A DNA stretch of 56,532 nucleotides from the NCBI GenBank assembly GCA_013298505.1, contig JAAFHY010000005.1:37899-94430 (forward strand), written 5' to 3'. Shown here piece after piece: positions 1-8,142 of this stretch (its first letter is position 1; each line of letters begins with the position of its first letter). This DNA comes from Cytophagales bacterium (lineage in GTDB: Bacteria > Bacteroidota > Bacteroidia > Cytophagales > Cyclobacteriaceae). Below the pieces are notes generated by a model, which searched no databases, had not been told where the DNA came from, and worked only from the letters and a program-made list of their open reading frames with translations. Position numbers and translations under genes: made by a program.

Positions 1-1003
1 GAATTTCGGGGATTAGTTTTTGTAGTGCTTTTGTAAATGCGGCTTTTGAAAACGAGCGATATATTTCGCCCATACCCGTGCGCCAATATTTGGCAGCTAC
101 TTTTTGAAAACCCGGCCACGCCAATGTTTCTGCCAACTCGCCAATATTAATTTGCGATTTCTTATAACCTTCTCTACTAAAAGCGAGCACGGCATTTGGG
201 CCAGCCTCTACGCCTCCCTTTGCCATACGGGTAAAGTGAACTCCGAGGAAGGGAAAATTGGGATCGGGTACAGGATAGATTAAGTTTTTGACTAAGTACT
301 CTTTTTCTCTTTTCAATTTAAAATACTCTCCACGGAAAGGGATAATTTTTACATTTAGATTATCTACTGTCATGCTCGCCACTTTATCTGAATACAGGCC
401 TGCGCAATTAACGATCAACTTTGCTGAGTATGTTTTTTTATCTGTTATAACCGTAACTTGGTTTAGCTCTTTCGTAACCCCTATTACTTTTTCTCCCAAC
501 TGAATTTCAGCTTCTTCATTTCGCAGCACCTCTCCATATTTTTCGGCTACTAGTTTATAATCTACAATACCCGTTTGGGGCACAAATATTCCTTCTACAC
601 CTTTTACATGCGGTTCGTATTCGGTCAGCTCACCTTTGCTAAGCTTTTTGAGATTGGCTAATCCATTTTGCTGCCCTCTTACATAAAGGTTGTTGAGTAA
701 TTCTCTCTCGGCATCGTCAGTAGCTACAATAATTTTTCCGCATAGATCAAATGGTATGGCATATTGCGCGCAAAAATCAATCAGCATCTGATACCCGCGA
801 ATGCAGTTAGTGGCTTTTAAGCTGCCGGGTTTATAATAGATGCCGGAATGAAGAACGCCACTATTGTTTCCAGTTTGGTGTTTGGCTAATTCGGTTTCTT
901 TTTCAATCAGCAAAATAGAAAGCGAGGGATTTGATTTTTTTATTTGCAAAGCGGTAGCTAGTCCTACTATGCCACCACCAATCACGATTATGTCTTTTGT
1001 CAC
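1..1003 (-). CDS. lhgO: L-2-hydroxyglutarate oxidase (LhgO), C-terminus cut off by window edge
   Basis: FAD-dependent oxidoreductase of the DAO family, expected to oxidise L-2-hydroxyglutarate to 2-oxoglutarate and pass electrons to the quinone pool. About 334 residues are present. The N-terminus shows the dinucleotide-binding motif VIGGGIVGLATAL, followed by the family-typical segment with GNNSGVLHSGIYY that lines the FAD site. The start is GTG at 1003: an in-frame TAA lies two codons upstream, and no ATG precedes the FAD motif. The reading frame is open to the window edge, so the C-terminal 50-60 residues are probably missing. It is transcribed in the same direction as the amidotransferase gene next to it, 47 bp away. 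The family is clear; the substrate is assigned by family resemblance. Confidence 0.85.
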   Translation of the reverse strand, partial: MTKDIIVIGGGIVGLATALQIKKSNPSLSILLIEKETELAKHQTGNNSGVLHSGIYYKPGSLKATNCIRGYQMLIDFCAQYAIPFDLCGKIIVATDDAERELLNNLYVRGQQNGLANLKKLSKGELTEYEPHVKGVEGIFVPQTGIVDYKLVAEKYGEVLRNEEAEIQLGEKVIGVTKELNQVTVITDKKTYSAKLIVNCAGLYSDKVASMTVDNLNVKIIPFRGEYFKLKREKEYLVKNLIYPVPDPNFPFLGVHFTRMAKGGVEAGPNAVLAFSREGYKKSQINIGELAETLAWPGFQKVAAKYWRTGMGEIYRSFSKAAFTKALQKLIPEI

Positions 1004-1050
1004 AAATTAAAATTTGCCTAAAAATAAGATGGTTTTTTATGCGCTAAAAA

Positions 1051-1905
1051 CTAGTCCGCAATTGGCCTTACCCTCACATTCAACGATTGCTCAACAATCA
1101 CCAAATGGTTGGCGGGCAGCATGGTCCAGTCTTTGTCGTCTGTCAATTTTTCTGATACAACCAGCACAGCGTTGTCATCATCTTGAGGTGCTTCCAAGCG
1201 TGTGGTGCCATTCTCTACTACGTACCTGCTCCCTTCTGAGTGATACATAGTAAGAGGTTCTTCTTTCGAGTCGCTTACGTAGCGAGTAGCAACTAAAAAT
1301 AATCCGTTGGTAAAAACCATATTCAGGTAGGCAGGCTCGGCTATCCCTGTTTCCGCCATCAGTTGTTTAATAGTTCTGAAAGTTCGTTCAAAAGCATCGG
1401 CCACAGCCTCGGGGCTGATGGATTTGTGATATTGAAATAGATTTGTCAGCAACAATGCGAAAATATGTTCTGAGTCAGTTTGTCCTTTAATCCAATTATA
1501 AAGTTCGTCAGTTAATAGTGCTCGAAGTTTGCGTTTAATTTTTCCAAATTCTTCCACACCACCATTGTGAGCCATCAATATATTTTTGTATTGAAACGGA
1601 TGGCAATTTGATTCTGAAACATCGCCCACGCTAGCTGCGCGCACGTGGGCAATCATGCAATCTGTTTTTATTTTAGGCGCAAGGTTTCTCAGGTTTCTAT
1701 TGCTCCAAGCCGGGTTGACAGAAACATAGGTGATGGGTTCGTAATTGATTTCGGATGCGTACCAACCCACACCAAAACCATCGCCATTTAGTGGCTCTTC
1801 TATTTCTTTTGCGCTGATGCTTTGGTTTATAAGCGAATTTTTAGGCTGGTAAAGCAACTCGTCCATAATAATCGGAGTTCCTTTGTAGGCAATTAGTCGG
1901 CACAT
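1051..1905 (-). CDS. Class II glutamine amidotransferase (YafJ/EgtC-like)
   Basis: A 284-residue protein with an N-terminal nucleophile (Ntn) glutamine amidotransferase fold. It begins MCRLIAYKG, so Cys2 becomes the catalytic nucleophile after Met removal. The AHVRAAS segment and the HNGGVEEFGK segment match the glutamine-binding loops of the family. No synthase domain is fused, as in YafJ and the ergothioneine pathway hydrolase EgtC. The normal substrate of such stand-alone proteins in Bacteroidota is not known to me, and no ergothioneine genes are visible nearby. It lies between lhgO and msrB on the same strand, but a hairpin terminator separates it from msrB, so it probably has its own promoter. 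Confidence 0.85.
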   Translation of the reverse strand: MCRLIAYKGTPIIMDELLYQPKNSLINQSISAKEIEEPLNGDGFGVGWYASEINYEPITYVSVNPAWSNRNLRNLAPKIKTDCMIAHVRAASVGDVSESNCHPFQYKNILMAHNGGVEEFGKIKRKLRALLTDELYNWIKGQTDSEHIFALLLTNLFQYHKSISPEAVADAFERTFRTIKQLMAETGIAEPAYLNMVFTNGLFLVATRYVSDSKEEPLTMYHSEGSRYVVENGTTRLEAPQDDDNAVLVVSEKLTDDKDWTMLPANHLVIVEQSLNVRVRPIAD

Positions 1906-1931
1906 AAATATTACGTTTCCGAAAAGGTACT

Positions 1932-1964
1932 AAAAAAGCCAATGGTATACCACACCATTGGCTT
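1932..1964 (-). terminator. Rho-independent terminator downstream of msrB
   Basis: Ten-bp perfect stem, AAGCCAATGG at 1936-1945 pairing with CCATTGGCTT at 1955-1964, with a 9-nt loop. On the minus strand it is followed by a run of T (A run at 1932-1937 on the plus strand). It sits just after the msrB stop codon. Confidence 0.8.
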
Positions 1965-1985
1965 GTTGAAAAGCAATCGACTGAT

Positions 1986-2462
1986 TTACTTCTTTACTAC
2001 TTTTTCAAATTTAAGCGAAGCTGAATTCATGCAATAACGCTGTCCGGTTGGCTGCGGGCCATCTGGAAAAACGTGGCCCAGGTGCCCGCCACATCTACTG
2101 CACTCTACTTCGTCTCTTACCATTCCGTAACTAGTATCAGTACCAACTTTAACCACACCTTCTTTAATGGGTTTGTAAAAACTGGGCCAGCCAGTGCCCG
2201 ATTCAAATTTTGTTTCAGAGCTGAACAACTCTAAATGGCAACCAGCACAATAGTAGATTCCCTTTTCGTGGTTATTCCAATATTCACCTGTAAAGGCTCT
2301 TTCGGTGCCTTTTTCTCGAAGCACTTCAAATTGAATTGGGGTCAGCAATTTCTTCCATTCGGCCGTAGTTTTGGTTATATGGCCTACTTGCTTTTGGTTA
2401 GTGCTTTGCGAGCAACCTAAAAAGGATGCGAACAATAAACTTACTACGATTAGATTTTTCAT
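1986..2462 (-). CDS. msrB: Peptide-methionine (R)-S-oxide reductase, exported (MsrB)
   Basis: A 158-residue MsrB that reduces the R epimer of methionine sulfoxide in proteins. The first 17 residues form a lipoprotein-type signal ending FLGC, so the enzyme is probably periplasmic and membrane-anchored. Two zinc-binding pairs are visible (CAGC and CSRC), together with the family motifs [10 protein letters not shown] and [12 protein letters not shown]. The catalytic cysteine lies in RYCMNSASL near the C-terminus. Length apart from the signal is normal for single-domain MsrB. An exported MsrB needs an electron donor across the membrane; no DsbD/CcdA-like gene is in the window. MsrA is encoded 2.6 kb away on the same strand without a signal peptide. 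Confidence 0.93.
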   Translation of the reverse strand: MKNLIVVSLLFASFLGCSQSTNQKQVGHITKTTAEWKKLLTPIQFEVLREKGTERAFTGEYWNNHEKGIYYCAGCHLELFSSETKFESGTGWPSFYKPIKEGVVKVGTDTSYGMVRDEVECSRCGGHLGHVFPDGPQPTGQRYCMNSASLKFEKVVKK

Positions 2463-2627
2463 TCAGTTAAAATTATCTCTCAATTTATCCTTAAAACAGA
2501 AGTTTGCGCCAAAAGGTTAGGCAAAAACGGGGTTCTTGTCTGTAAAGAGACATTTGAGGAAAAAGGCTCAAATCTTTTTGATGTTGGAAAAAGTTCTTTT
2601 TTAAACATTTTTTAGGCGATACTCTGT

Positions 2628-2635
2628 TACTTTTG
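2628..2635 (+). promoter_or_regulatory. Candidate -7 element upstream of the yfiR-like gene
   Basis: TACTTTTG matches the Bacteroidota housekeeping -7 consensus TAnnTTTG. It lies 50 bp before the chosen ATG at 2686. I do not see a good TTG -33 element at the usual distance, so this is tentative. Confidence 0.35.
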
Positions 2636-2685
2636 AGGTCTTAAAAGTTTAGCCGATCTATTTGCGTAATGATTTTGCTTGTTTT

Positions 2686-3189
2686 ATGAAGCGTATTTTC
2701 TTTTTGTTGATTTTGGTATCGGTCACATCAAGGCTAGTCCTAGGTCAAAATTATCAAACGCAGACGCTTTATATCTACAGTTTCGGCAAGTTTATACAAT
2801 GGCCTGAAGAAAATAGAACGGGCGATTTTGAAATTACTGTGTTGGGCGATTCTCCGATCATCGCAGAGTTGCAGAAAATGGCCGAGAAAAAGAAGATTGG
2901 AGATCGGACAATAAAAATCAATAAAGTGGGCTCGATAAAAGAGTTTCGTAAGGGGCACGTCTTATTTATACCGGCTGCTCAGTCTGCCCTTTTGAGCGAA
3001 TGTCTTTCAAAAATAGGTACTCAACCTACCTTAATCGTAACGGAGCAAACCGGACTAGGAACAAAAGGAAGCGATGTGAATTTTCTTTTGAAAGAAGATC
3101 GCCTGGTATTTGAACTAAATCAAAACGCACTAACCAAACATAAACTAAAGGCTGCAAACGAACTTACTCGATTGGCCATTTTAATCTAA
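2686..3189 (+). CDS. YfiR/DUF4154-like periplasmic protein
   Basis: A 167-residue exported protein. I start it at ATG 2686, which gives a typical signal peptide (MKRIFFLLILVSVTSRLVLG, cleaved before QNYQ); the longer frame would begin with TTG and put eight extra polar residues ahead of the signal. The mature part resembles the YfiR family: an early YIYSFGKFIQWPEE segment, a VLGDSPII strand, and a late LTRLAILI end. In Pseudomonas, YfiR is a periplasmic repressor of the diguanylate cyclase YfiN. Here the next gene starts 5 bp downstream and encodes a membrane HAMP-GAF protein, so the two are almost certainly co-transcribed and may interact in the periplasm. The family call is from resemblance; the partner is inference. 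Confidence 0.7.
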   Translation: MKRIFFLLILVSVTSRLVLGQNYQTQTLYIYSFGKFIQWPEENRTGDFEITVLGDSPIIAELQKMAEKKKIGDRTIKINKVGSIKEFRKGHVLFIPAAQSALLSECLSKIGTQPTLIVTEQTGLGTKGSDVNFLLKEDRLVFELNQNALTKHKLKAANELTRLAILI

Positions 3190-3194
3190 CCTGC

Positions 3195-4931
3195 ATGGAA
3201 AATAAACAAAAAAAGAGATTTGCAATTCGGTTGAAAATCGGAAATAAAATCTTTGGAGGATTCTTGATTCTGATCGTTCTATTTGCAATCAATGCGAGTA
3301 TTATCTTTTTAACTGGAAATAATATTGACCGTAACGTAATGTCATCATCGCAAGTGGTTAATCCCTCTAAAGATGCCATCAACGAACTTATTACGTTAGT
3401 CCATCGCTCGCGCATGTTAGCTACCAATTGGGTTTTTTTACAAACCAACGATGACGATAAGAAGGCTCTTCAGTCAATTATTAAGTTCGAGTACGTAACC
3501 AATAAAGAGAAGATTCAGAAATTGATGAAGAGTTGGGATGCGGATAGTACCGCATCTGATTTTAAGAAAGACAGTTCGCAACGTGCTTTAATGACCCAGG
3601 CATTTGGCAAGTTTGACGAACTGTTGAAAGGAACAGAAAAGAGTATTATGAATGTTCTAGTAGATTTCGATGCATATGAAGATCCCACTAAAAAGTTTCT
3701 TGCTGGCGATTACGTAGATCAAGAAATAATTCCTCGTTCGAACGAGATTATCAAGTTGCTTTCTAAGATCAAAGAAAAGCAAGAGAAACTAACTGTTGCA
3801 TCTACCGAAGAGTTGAGTCACTCTACTGCAAACTTGAGAGTGATTACCTTAGCGCTGGGCTTAGCCATTATTTTCTTGGGCATTCTTAGTGCGTATTTGT
3901 TGGTAAGAAATATTACGATACCCATCAACTACATTAAAGATGTGGTGTTGAAATTGGGAAGGGGCGAGTTGGTAGACGATCAGAAGAAAGTATTTAGCAA
4001 CGATGAGATAGGAGAGATGGCCGTTGCTACCGATAGCTTAGTAAATGGATTGAAGGCAACCACTATTTTTGCTGAGAACATTGGTAATGGAAAGTACGAC
4101 TCTCAATTTACTCCCTTGAGCGATCACGATGTGCTAGGTAACGCGCTTTTAAATATGAGATCGAACTTGGCGCGTGTGGCGGAAGAAGACAAGAAGAGAA
4201 ATTGGACTACCGAGGGCATTGCAAAATTTGGTGAGATACTAAGGGGCAACAACAGCGATGTTCAAAAATTGTGCGATGAGATTATTGGCAACTTGGTTAA
4301 GTACTTAAAGGCTAATCAAGGCGCGCTATATATTATTGACGATACACAAGTAGAAGATGAAGTGACCATGTCTATGGTATCTTGTTATGCCTGGGATAAA
4401 AAGAAATTCATCAACCAGAAAATCCACAAAGGCGAAGGTTTGGCAGGACAAGCGTGGCAAGAAATGGATACGATCTACATAACAGATATCCCGCAAAGCT
4501 ACATTCGTATTACTTCGGGCTTAGGCGATGCAAACCCAACCAGTATTTTGATTATGCCGCTAAAAGTAAATGACCAATTTTTTGGAGTTGTAGAGTTAGC
4601 ATCTTTTTCAAAATTGGCTGATTATGAAATTGAGTTTGTAAAGAAAGTAGCTGAAAGTATTGCATCCACAGTATCTACTGTAAAAGTAAATGAGCGCACG
4701 CAGCGGTTACTGGCAGAGTCGCAACAGATGACGGAAGAAATGAGATCGCAAGAAGAAGAGATGCGCCAAAATATGGAAGAGCTTCAGGCTACACAAGAAG
4801 AAATGAAACGCCAGGAAGCTGAGATCGTGAAATCTTCTAACGACAAGGTTAAAAACATTCAAGAAGAGGCTCGCAAAAAGGAAGCTGCGTTGCAAAATCA
4901 AATTGATGATTTAAAAAGACGGCTCAATTAG
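3195..4931 (+). CDS. Membrane sensor with periplasmic domain, HAMP, GAF and C-terminal coiled coil; no output domain
   Basis: A 578-residue membrane protein. A first transmembrane helix lies near residues 18-40, a helical periplasmic domain near 41-213, and a second helix near 216-238. A HAMP domain follows (about 239-292, then a second HAMP-like helix pair to about 335). A GAF domain spans roughly 345-497. The C-terminus (about 500-578) is a long charged coiled coil containing MEELQATQEEMKRQEAE, a motif I associate with Bacteroidota sensor proteins. There is no histidine kinase, GGDEF, EAL, phosphatase or full chemoreceptor signalling tip. It therefore either signals through a partner that binds the coiled coil or acts as a scaffold. 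It is co-transcribed with the YfiR-like gene and ends at a strong terminator. Confidence 0.8.
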   Translation: MENKQKKRFAIRLKIGNKIFGGFLILIVLFAINASIIFLTGNNIDRNVMSSSQVVNPSKDAINELITLVHRSRMLATNWVFLQTNDDDKKALQSIIKFEYVTNKEKIQKLMKSWDADSTASDFKKDSSQRALMTQAFGKFDELLKGTEKSIMNVLVDFDAYEDPTKKFLAGDYVDQEIIPRSNEIIKLLSKIKEKQEKLTVASTEELSHSTANLRVITLALGLAIIFLGILSAYLLVRNITIPINYIKDVVLKLGRGELVDDQKKVFSNDEIGEMAVATDSLVNGLKATTIFAENIGNGKYDSQFTPLSDHDVLGNALLNMRSNLARVAEEDKKRNWTTEGIAKFGEILRGNNSDVQKLCDEIIGNLVKYLKANQGALYIIDDTQVEDEVTMSMVSCYAWDKKKFINQKIHKGEGLAGQAWQEMDTIYITDIPQSYIRITSGLGDANPTSILIMPLKVNDQFFGVVELASFSKLADYEIEFVKKVAESIASTVSTVKVNERTQRLLAESQQMTEEMRSQEEEMRQNMEELQATQEEMKRQEAEIVKSSNDKVKNIQEEARKKEAALQNQIDDLKRRLN

Positions 4932-4948
4932 AACCTAATCCAATGCAA

Positions 4949-4975
4949 AAAACCCCTCCGTCTGAGGGGTTTTTT
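4949..4975 (+). terminator. Rho-independent terminator after the HAMP-GAF gene
   Basis: Stem AAAACCCCTC (4949-4958) pairs with GAGGGGTTTT (4964-4973) around a 5-nt loop and runs into a T stretch to 4975. It closes the yfiR/HAMP-GAF operon. Confidence 0.9.
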
Positions 4976-5092
4976 GTTACCTAAACCTAAACCTATGAGA
5001 GATTACTCTACTCTTACGCTATACAACGAGATTGTTTTTAAGAGGTTTCGGTCTTATTAAAAATATTTTTTTGTTGCCTTTGCAGATAAATT

Positions 5093-5638
5093 TTAGCCTT
5101 TTAATAACTGTTTAAACTCTTTTTTGAATTTTTCTACCTTGGGCCGCACCACATATTGACAATAACTTTGGGTAGGATTCAGTTCAAAGTAGTTTTGGTG
5201 ATAGTCTTCAGCTGAATAAAAAACAGAGAGTGGGGTAATCTCAGTTACGATTGGGCTGGCAAATGTTTTTGAGACTTCTAGCTGTTTTTTGTATTCTTCG
5301 ACAATTGTTTTCTGTTCTTCAGAGTGAAAAAAAATTGCCGACCTATATTGAGTGCCAGTATCTGCGCCTTGCCGATTGAGTGTAGTAGGGTCGTGCGTTT
5401 TCCAAAATACGTGTAGCAGTTCTTCAAAAGAAACAATGCTTGGATCAAACGTAATTTGTGTCACTTCGGCATGGCCTGTTAGCCCCGAGCATATTTCTCG
5501 ATAAGTTGGATTTTTTACTTTTCCACCTGTATAACCCGAAACCACTTTTGAAACTCCTTTGACCTGTAGAAATACTGCCTCTGTGCACCAAAAGCAGCCT
5601 GCGCCAAATGTGGCCAATTGTAATTCTGTTGTATTCAT
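5093..5638 (-). CDS. msrA: Peptide-methionine (S)-S-oxide reductase (MsrA)
   Basis: A 181-residue MsrA that reduces the S epimer of methionine sulfoxide. The active-site motif GAGCFWCTEAVF places the catalytic cysteine at residue 15. Family segments follow: VSGYTGG, GHAEVTQITFDP and the FWKTHDPTTLNRQGADTG loop. A late cysteine in SYCQYVV is a likely resolving residue. There is no signal peptide, so the enzyme is cytosolic, unlike the nearby MsrB. The gene appears monocistronic: 137 bp separate it from the upstream lipoprotein gene, which reads in the same direction. Confidence 0.95.
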   Translation of the reverse strand: MNTTELQLATFGAGCFWCTEAVFLQVKGVSKVVSGYTGGKVKNPTYREICSGLTGHAEVTQITFDPSIVSFEELLHVFWKTHDPTTLNRQGADTGTQYRSAIFFHSEEQKTIVEEYKKQLEVSKTFASPIVTEITPLSVFYSAEDYHQNYFELNPTQSYCQYVVRPKVEKFKKEFKQLLKG

Positions 5639-5775
5639 GTGATTTCGATTTTTTAATTTAACCCCAATTAGGCAAAAATGGTTTAAGAGATTAATTGCTT
5701 TTGTCGGGGGTGCGTCAAAGATTCTTGACTATCGTACAGGCAGGCTAGTTACTTGGCTTGGCGATTCGTAGGCGA

Positions 5776-6882
5776 TTAATACCGATCGTAAAAATTTCTC
5801 AATTGCTGCGAAAGATTTTTTTGAAGATTAGAGATTGCTTGGTTGAACAAAGTCTGATCGTTCGGGTTTGCATCTCCTTTCTTAGTTAGGTTTGTTTGAT
5901 CGGCATTTAATGCTCTCACATCGCCTTTAAAAGTAGCCCACGTATGTTGCCATTGGGCATTTCCTTCCAATGTGTTGTTTTGAAGCACTGCATTGTTTTT
6001 GTATTCGGTTATCGTGATGGTTGCATTGCTGGTTGCCCGCTTGGTTTTTGTGTAAATAGTAAGCACACCTTTTACGGTTTCCATAATGTCTTGTACTTTC
6101 CCATCGGGCAATTTTTTTTCACCCACTTTCACATCCCGTTGCACATTTTCGTTGCGGCTAGAGAATTGTGGCTGATTGTCGATGCGGTAATTGTTGAAAA
6201 CAATTCGTAGATACTGATGAGGCGGCACGGTATCTCGCTCGGCCACGGGTTTAAACGTCAAGAACTTTCGTTGCATGGAGTTGATGGTAGGCTGTAAGCT
6301 TCCGTAGTTGACCCGCGATGCATTGATTTCCTCGTAAGCCACACGAAGGGTGGCATTAAATTCTGCCTGTGTCATCATTTCCACTACTTCTCGGTAACCC
6401 GCCACGTAATCGTTCGATTCTTTAAAACTAAAGTAGGCCTGCTTGGCATCCTCTCGTGTCGATTTCATCATCGACTGAATCCCCACTTGGTAACTTTCTT
6501 CAGCAGCTTTATTTTTTGCTTCAGCTAATTCTTTAAACTTCGTTACCGGATTGGTGATGATCTTCATAGCGCCTAGCGAAGTTTTTATTTGATCATTCAA
6601 ATTGTTGATTTTTTGATAGCCGACCACGGCATTGCGCCATTTCCGTGGATCGTCTGAGTTGATTCCATTTTGAATGGTAGCTTGAATAAAGTCAACAGCC
6701 AACTGGTAGCTTTGGGTTAGAACCGCAGTTGCTTTTTTGTGATCTGGCTTGGCTCGTAAGCGATTTACCGATTCAAGAACGGCTTCGTAATAATCGCCTT
6801 GCTTCAGGGCAGCTTTGCCCGATGAACAAGCATCTAATAGAGAAAGAAAAACTACTAATACAATTGGTAATCGGAGTTTCAT
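5776..6882 (-). CDS. Lipoprotein of unknown function with helical N-terminal half
   Basis: A 368-residue protein with a clear lipoprotein signal (lipobox LLDAC, Cys19). The N-terminal half is rich in alternating Ala, Lys and aromatic residues and reads like TPR-type helices (for example QGDYYEAVLESVNRLRAKP). The C-terminal half looks like a beta domain with repeated Thr/Asn-rich strands. I do not recognise the family. It follows the esterase gene by 71 bp on the same strand and could be the last gene of the leftward sugar operon, although nothing in it points to sugars. Confidence 0.75.
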   Translation of the reverse strand: MKLRLPIVLVVFLSLLDACSSGKAALKQGDYYEAVLESVNRLRAKPDHKKATAVLTQSYQLAVDFIQATIQNGINSDDPRKWRNAVVGYQKINNLNDQIKTSLGAMKIITNPVTKFKELAEAKNKAAEESYQVGIQSMMKSTREDAKQAYFSFKESNDYVAGYREVVEMMTQAEFNATLRVAYEEINASRVNYGSLQPTINSMQRKFLTFKPVAERDTVPPHQYLRIVFNNYRIDNQPQFSSRNENVQRDVKVGEKKLPDGKVQDIMETVKGVLTIYTKTKRATSNATITITEYKNNAVLQNNTLEGNAQWQHTWATFKGDVRALNADQTNLTKKGDANPNDQTLFNQAISNLQKNLSQQLRNFYDRY

Positions 6883-6953
6883 ATCTAATCCTTACAATTC
6901 AAATTTTAACTATCGTTTCTAAATCCCAGCTTCAAGTATCCAGCATCCAGCAT

Positions 6954-8141
6954 CTAATTTCCAAACAAATCCACCAGCACATCATCAATCAAGTTTCGCC
7001 AGTTGCCCCAGCTGTGCCCCTCATTTACTTCGCGATAATGGTAGACACAGCTATTGGCTTGTAATACTTCTTTCATTTTTCTGCTTTCTTTGCTCGTATC
7101 ATTTATCAGGCCAGAAGTCATTGAAATTTTAATGGTTGGGCTTGCGGAATTGGAACAGAGTTGATAAATCTGAGGCTTTGTCCAAAACGCAGGCGATTGA
7201 ATACCGACCAATCCAAACACATCAGGCTTTGTGAATGCGAAATAAGTGGCTGCAAGCGCGCCCATGGATGTGCCCATGATGCCTCTGTTTTTACTATCTG
7301 TTAGCACGGGATATTTCTTTTCGATTTCGGGGATCAGTTCTTTTACAAAGAAATCTAAGTAGGCACCGTTCATAGCGAGTTCTTGCATGCGTCTGTTGTT
7401 AGATCGGTTCACCGGTTCGCGATGGTCTACAAAAACAGCAATGATTGGTTTAATTCTTTTCTCAGCAATTAAATTATCTAGCACCGTTGCCATGTTGCCT
7501 AGTTGTGGATGTAAATATTCATAGCCATCGGTTACGAACATCACGGGTAGTTTGCCTAGCTTCTCAACATCTGCAGGCAAATAAACTCCATACGTAATTT
7601 GATAGCCAAGCTGTGTGCTATTCAACAGCACATCGGTGATTACATTTCCTTTTGCTACGGTAGGTTTTGCAGTAAGTTCAGTATCTTCTTTCCATTCGGG
7701 CATGCGCAATTCTGAATTGGGGCTTCCACCGCCAACACCACTCCATTGTTGTTTTGGGTTCGCAGGATCCAAAATCCATTTGCTGCCATCAATCAAAATT
7801 TTATAGTCGAGGCGAGCGTTTTTAGGAAATGAAGTTTTAAGAATCCAAATATTTGATTTGCCTATTTTCTTGCCTTCGTTTTTGAAATTTTTATCGTAGC
7901 CCCATCCATTGAAATCGCCTACCCACGAAACACTTTTCGCATCCCCGAAGTAAAGAAAAGCAACAGAGTCTTCTTCTACCAAGGGTATTTTATTACTCTC
8001 TACCAATTTTTTATAGACTACCAATTGTTGATACGAACTAGTATCTGAAAGGGCTTTAATCGAGTTTGAAAAATAAGAATAGTCTTGAGCCTTTAACCCA
8101 AAAGAAATTGCAATTAGTACAATGGCTAATATAAATCTCAT
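6954..8141 (-). CDS. Exported esterase with N-terminal carbohydrate-binding-like domain
   Basis: A 395-residue secreted protein (signal peptide ending GLKAQ). Residues about 55-150 resemble a CBM48/E-set domain (VSWVGDFNGWG ... YKILIDGSKWILDP). Residues about 165-395 form an alpha/beta hydrolase of the putative esterase (Fes/EstD) family, with nucleophile Ser292 in GTSMGA and a C-terminal histidine in EGHSWGNW. The gene begins 1 bp after the stop of the sugar transporter, so it belongs to the leftward operon. Esterases of this type in glucan loci may remove acyl groups from substituted glucans, but the substrate cannot be read from the sequence. A shorter relative lies at 36726-37640. Confidence 0.8.
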   Translation of the reverse strand: MRFILAIVLIAISFGLKAQDYSYFSNSIKALSDTSSYQQLVVYKKLVESNKIPLVEEDSVAFLYFGDAKSVSWVGDFNGWGYDKNFKNEGKKIGKSNIWILKTSFPKNARLDYKILIDGSKWILDPANPKQQWSGVGGGSPNSELRMPEWKEDTELTAKPTVAKGNVITDVLLNSTQLGYQITYGVYLPADVEKLGKLPVMFVTDGYEYLHPQLGNMATVLDNLIAEKRIKPIIAVFVDHREPVNRSNNRRMQELAMNGAYLDFFVKELIPEIEKKYPVLTDSKNRGIMGTSMGALAATYFAFTKPDVFGLVGIQSPAFWTKPQIYQLCSNSASPTIKISMTSGLINDTSKESRKMKEVLQANSCVYHYREVNEGHSWGNWRNLIDDVLVDLFGN

Positions 8142-8142
8142 G

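Noticed and set aside
2662-2685. Upstream TTG start for the YfiR-like gene
   Set aside because: It adds eight residues before a textbook signal peptide that begins at ATG 2686.
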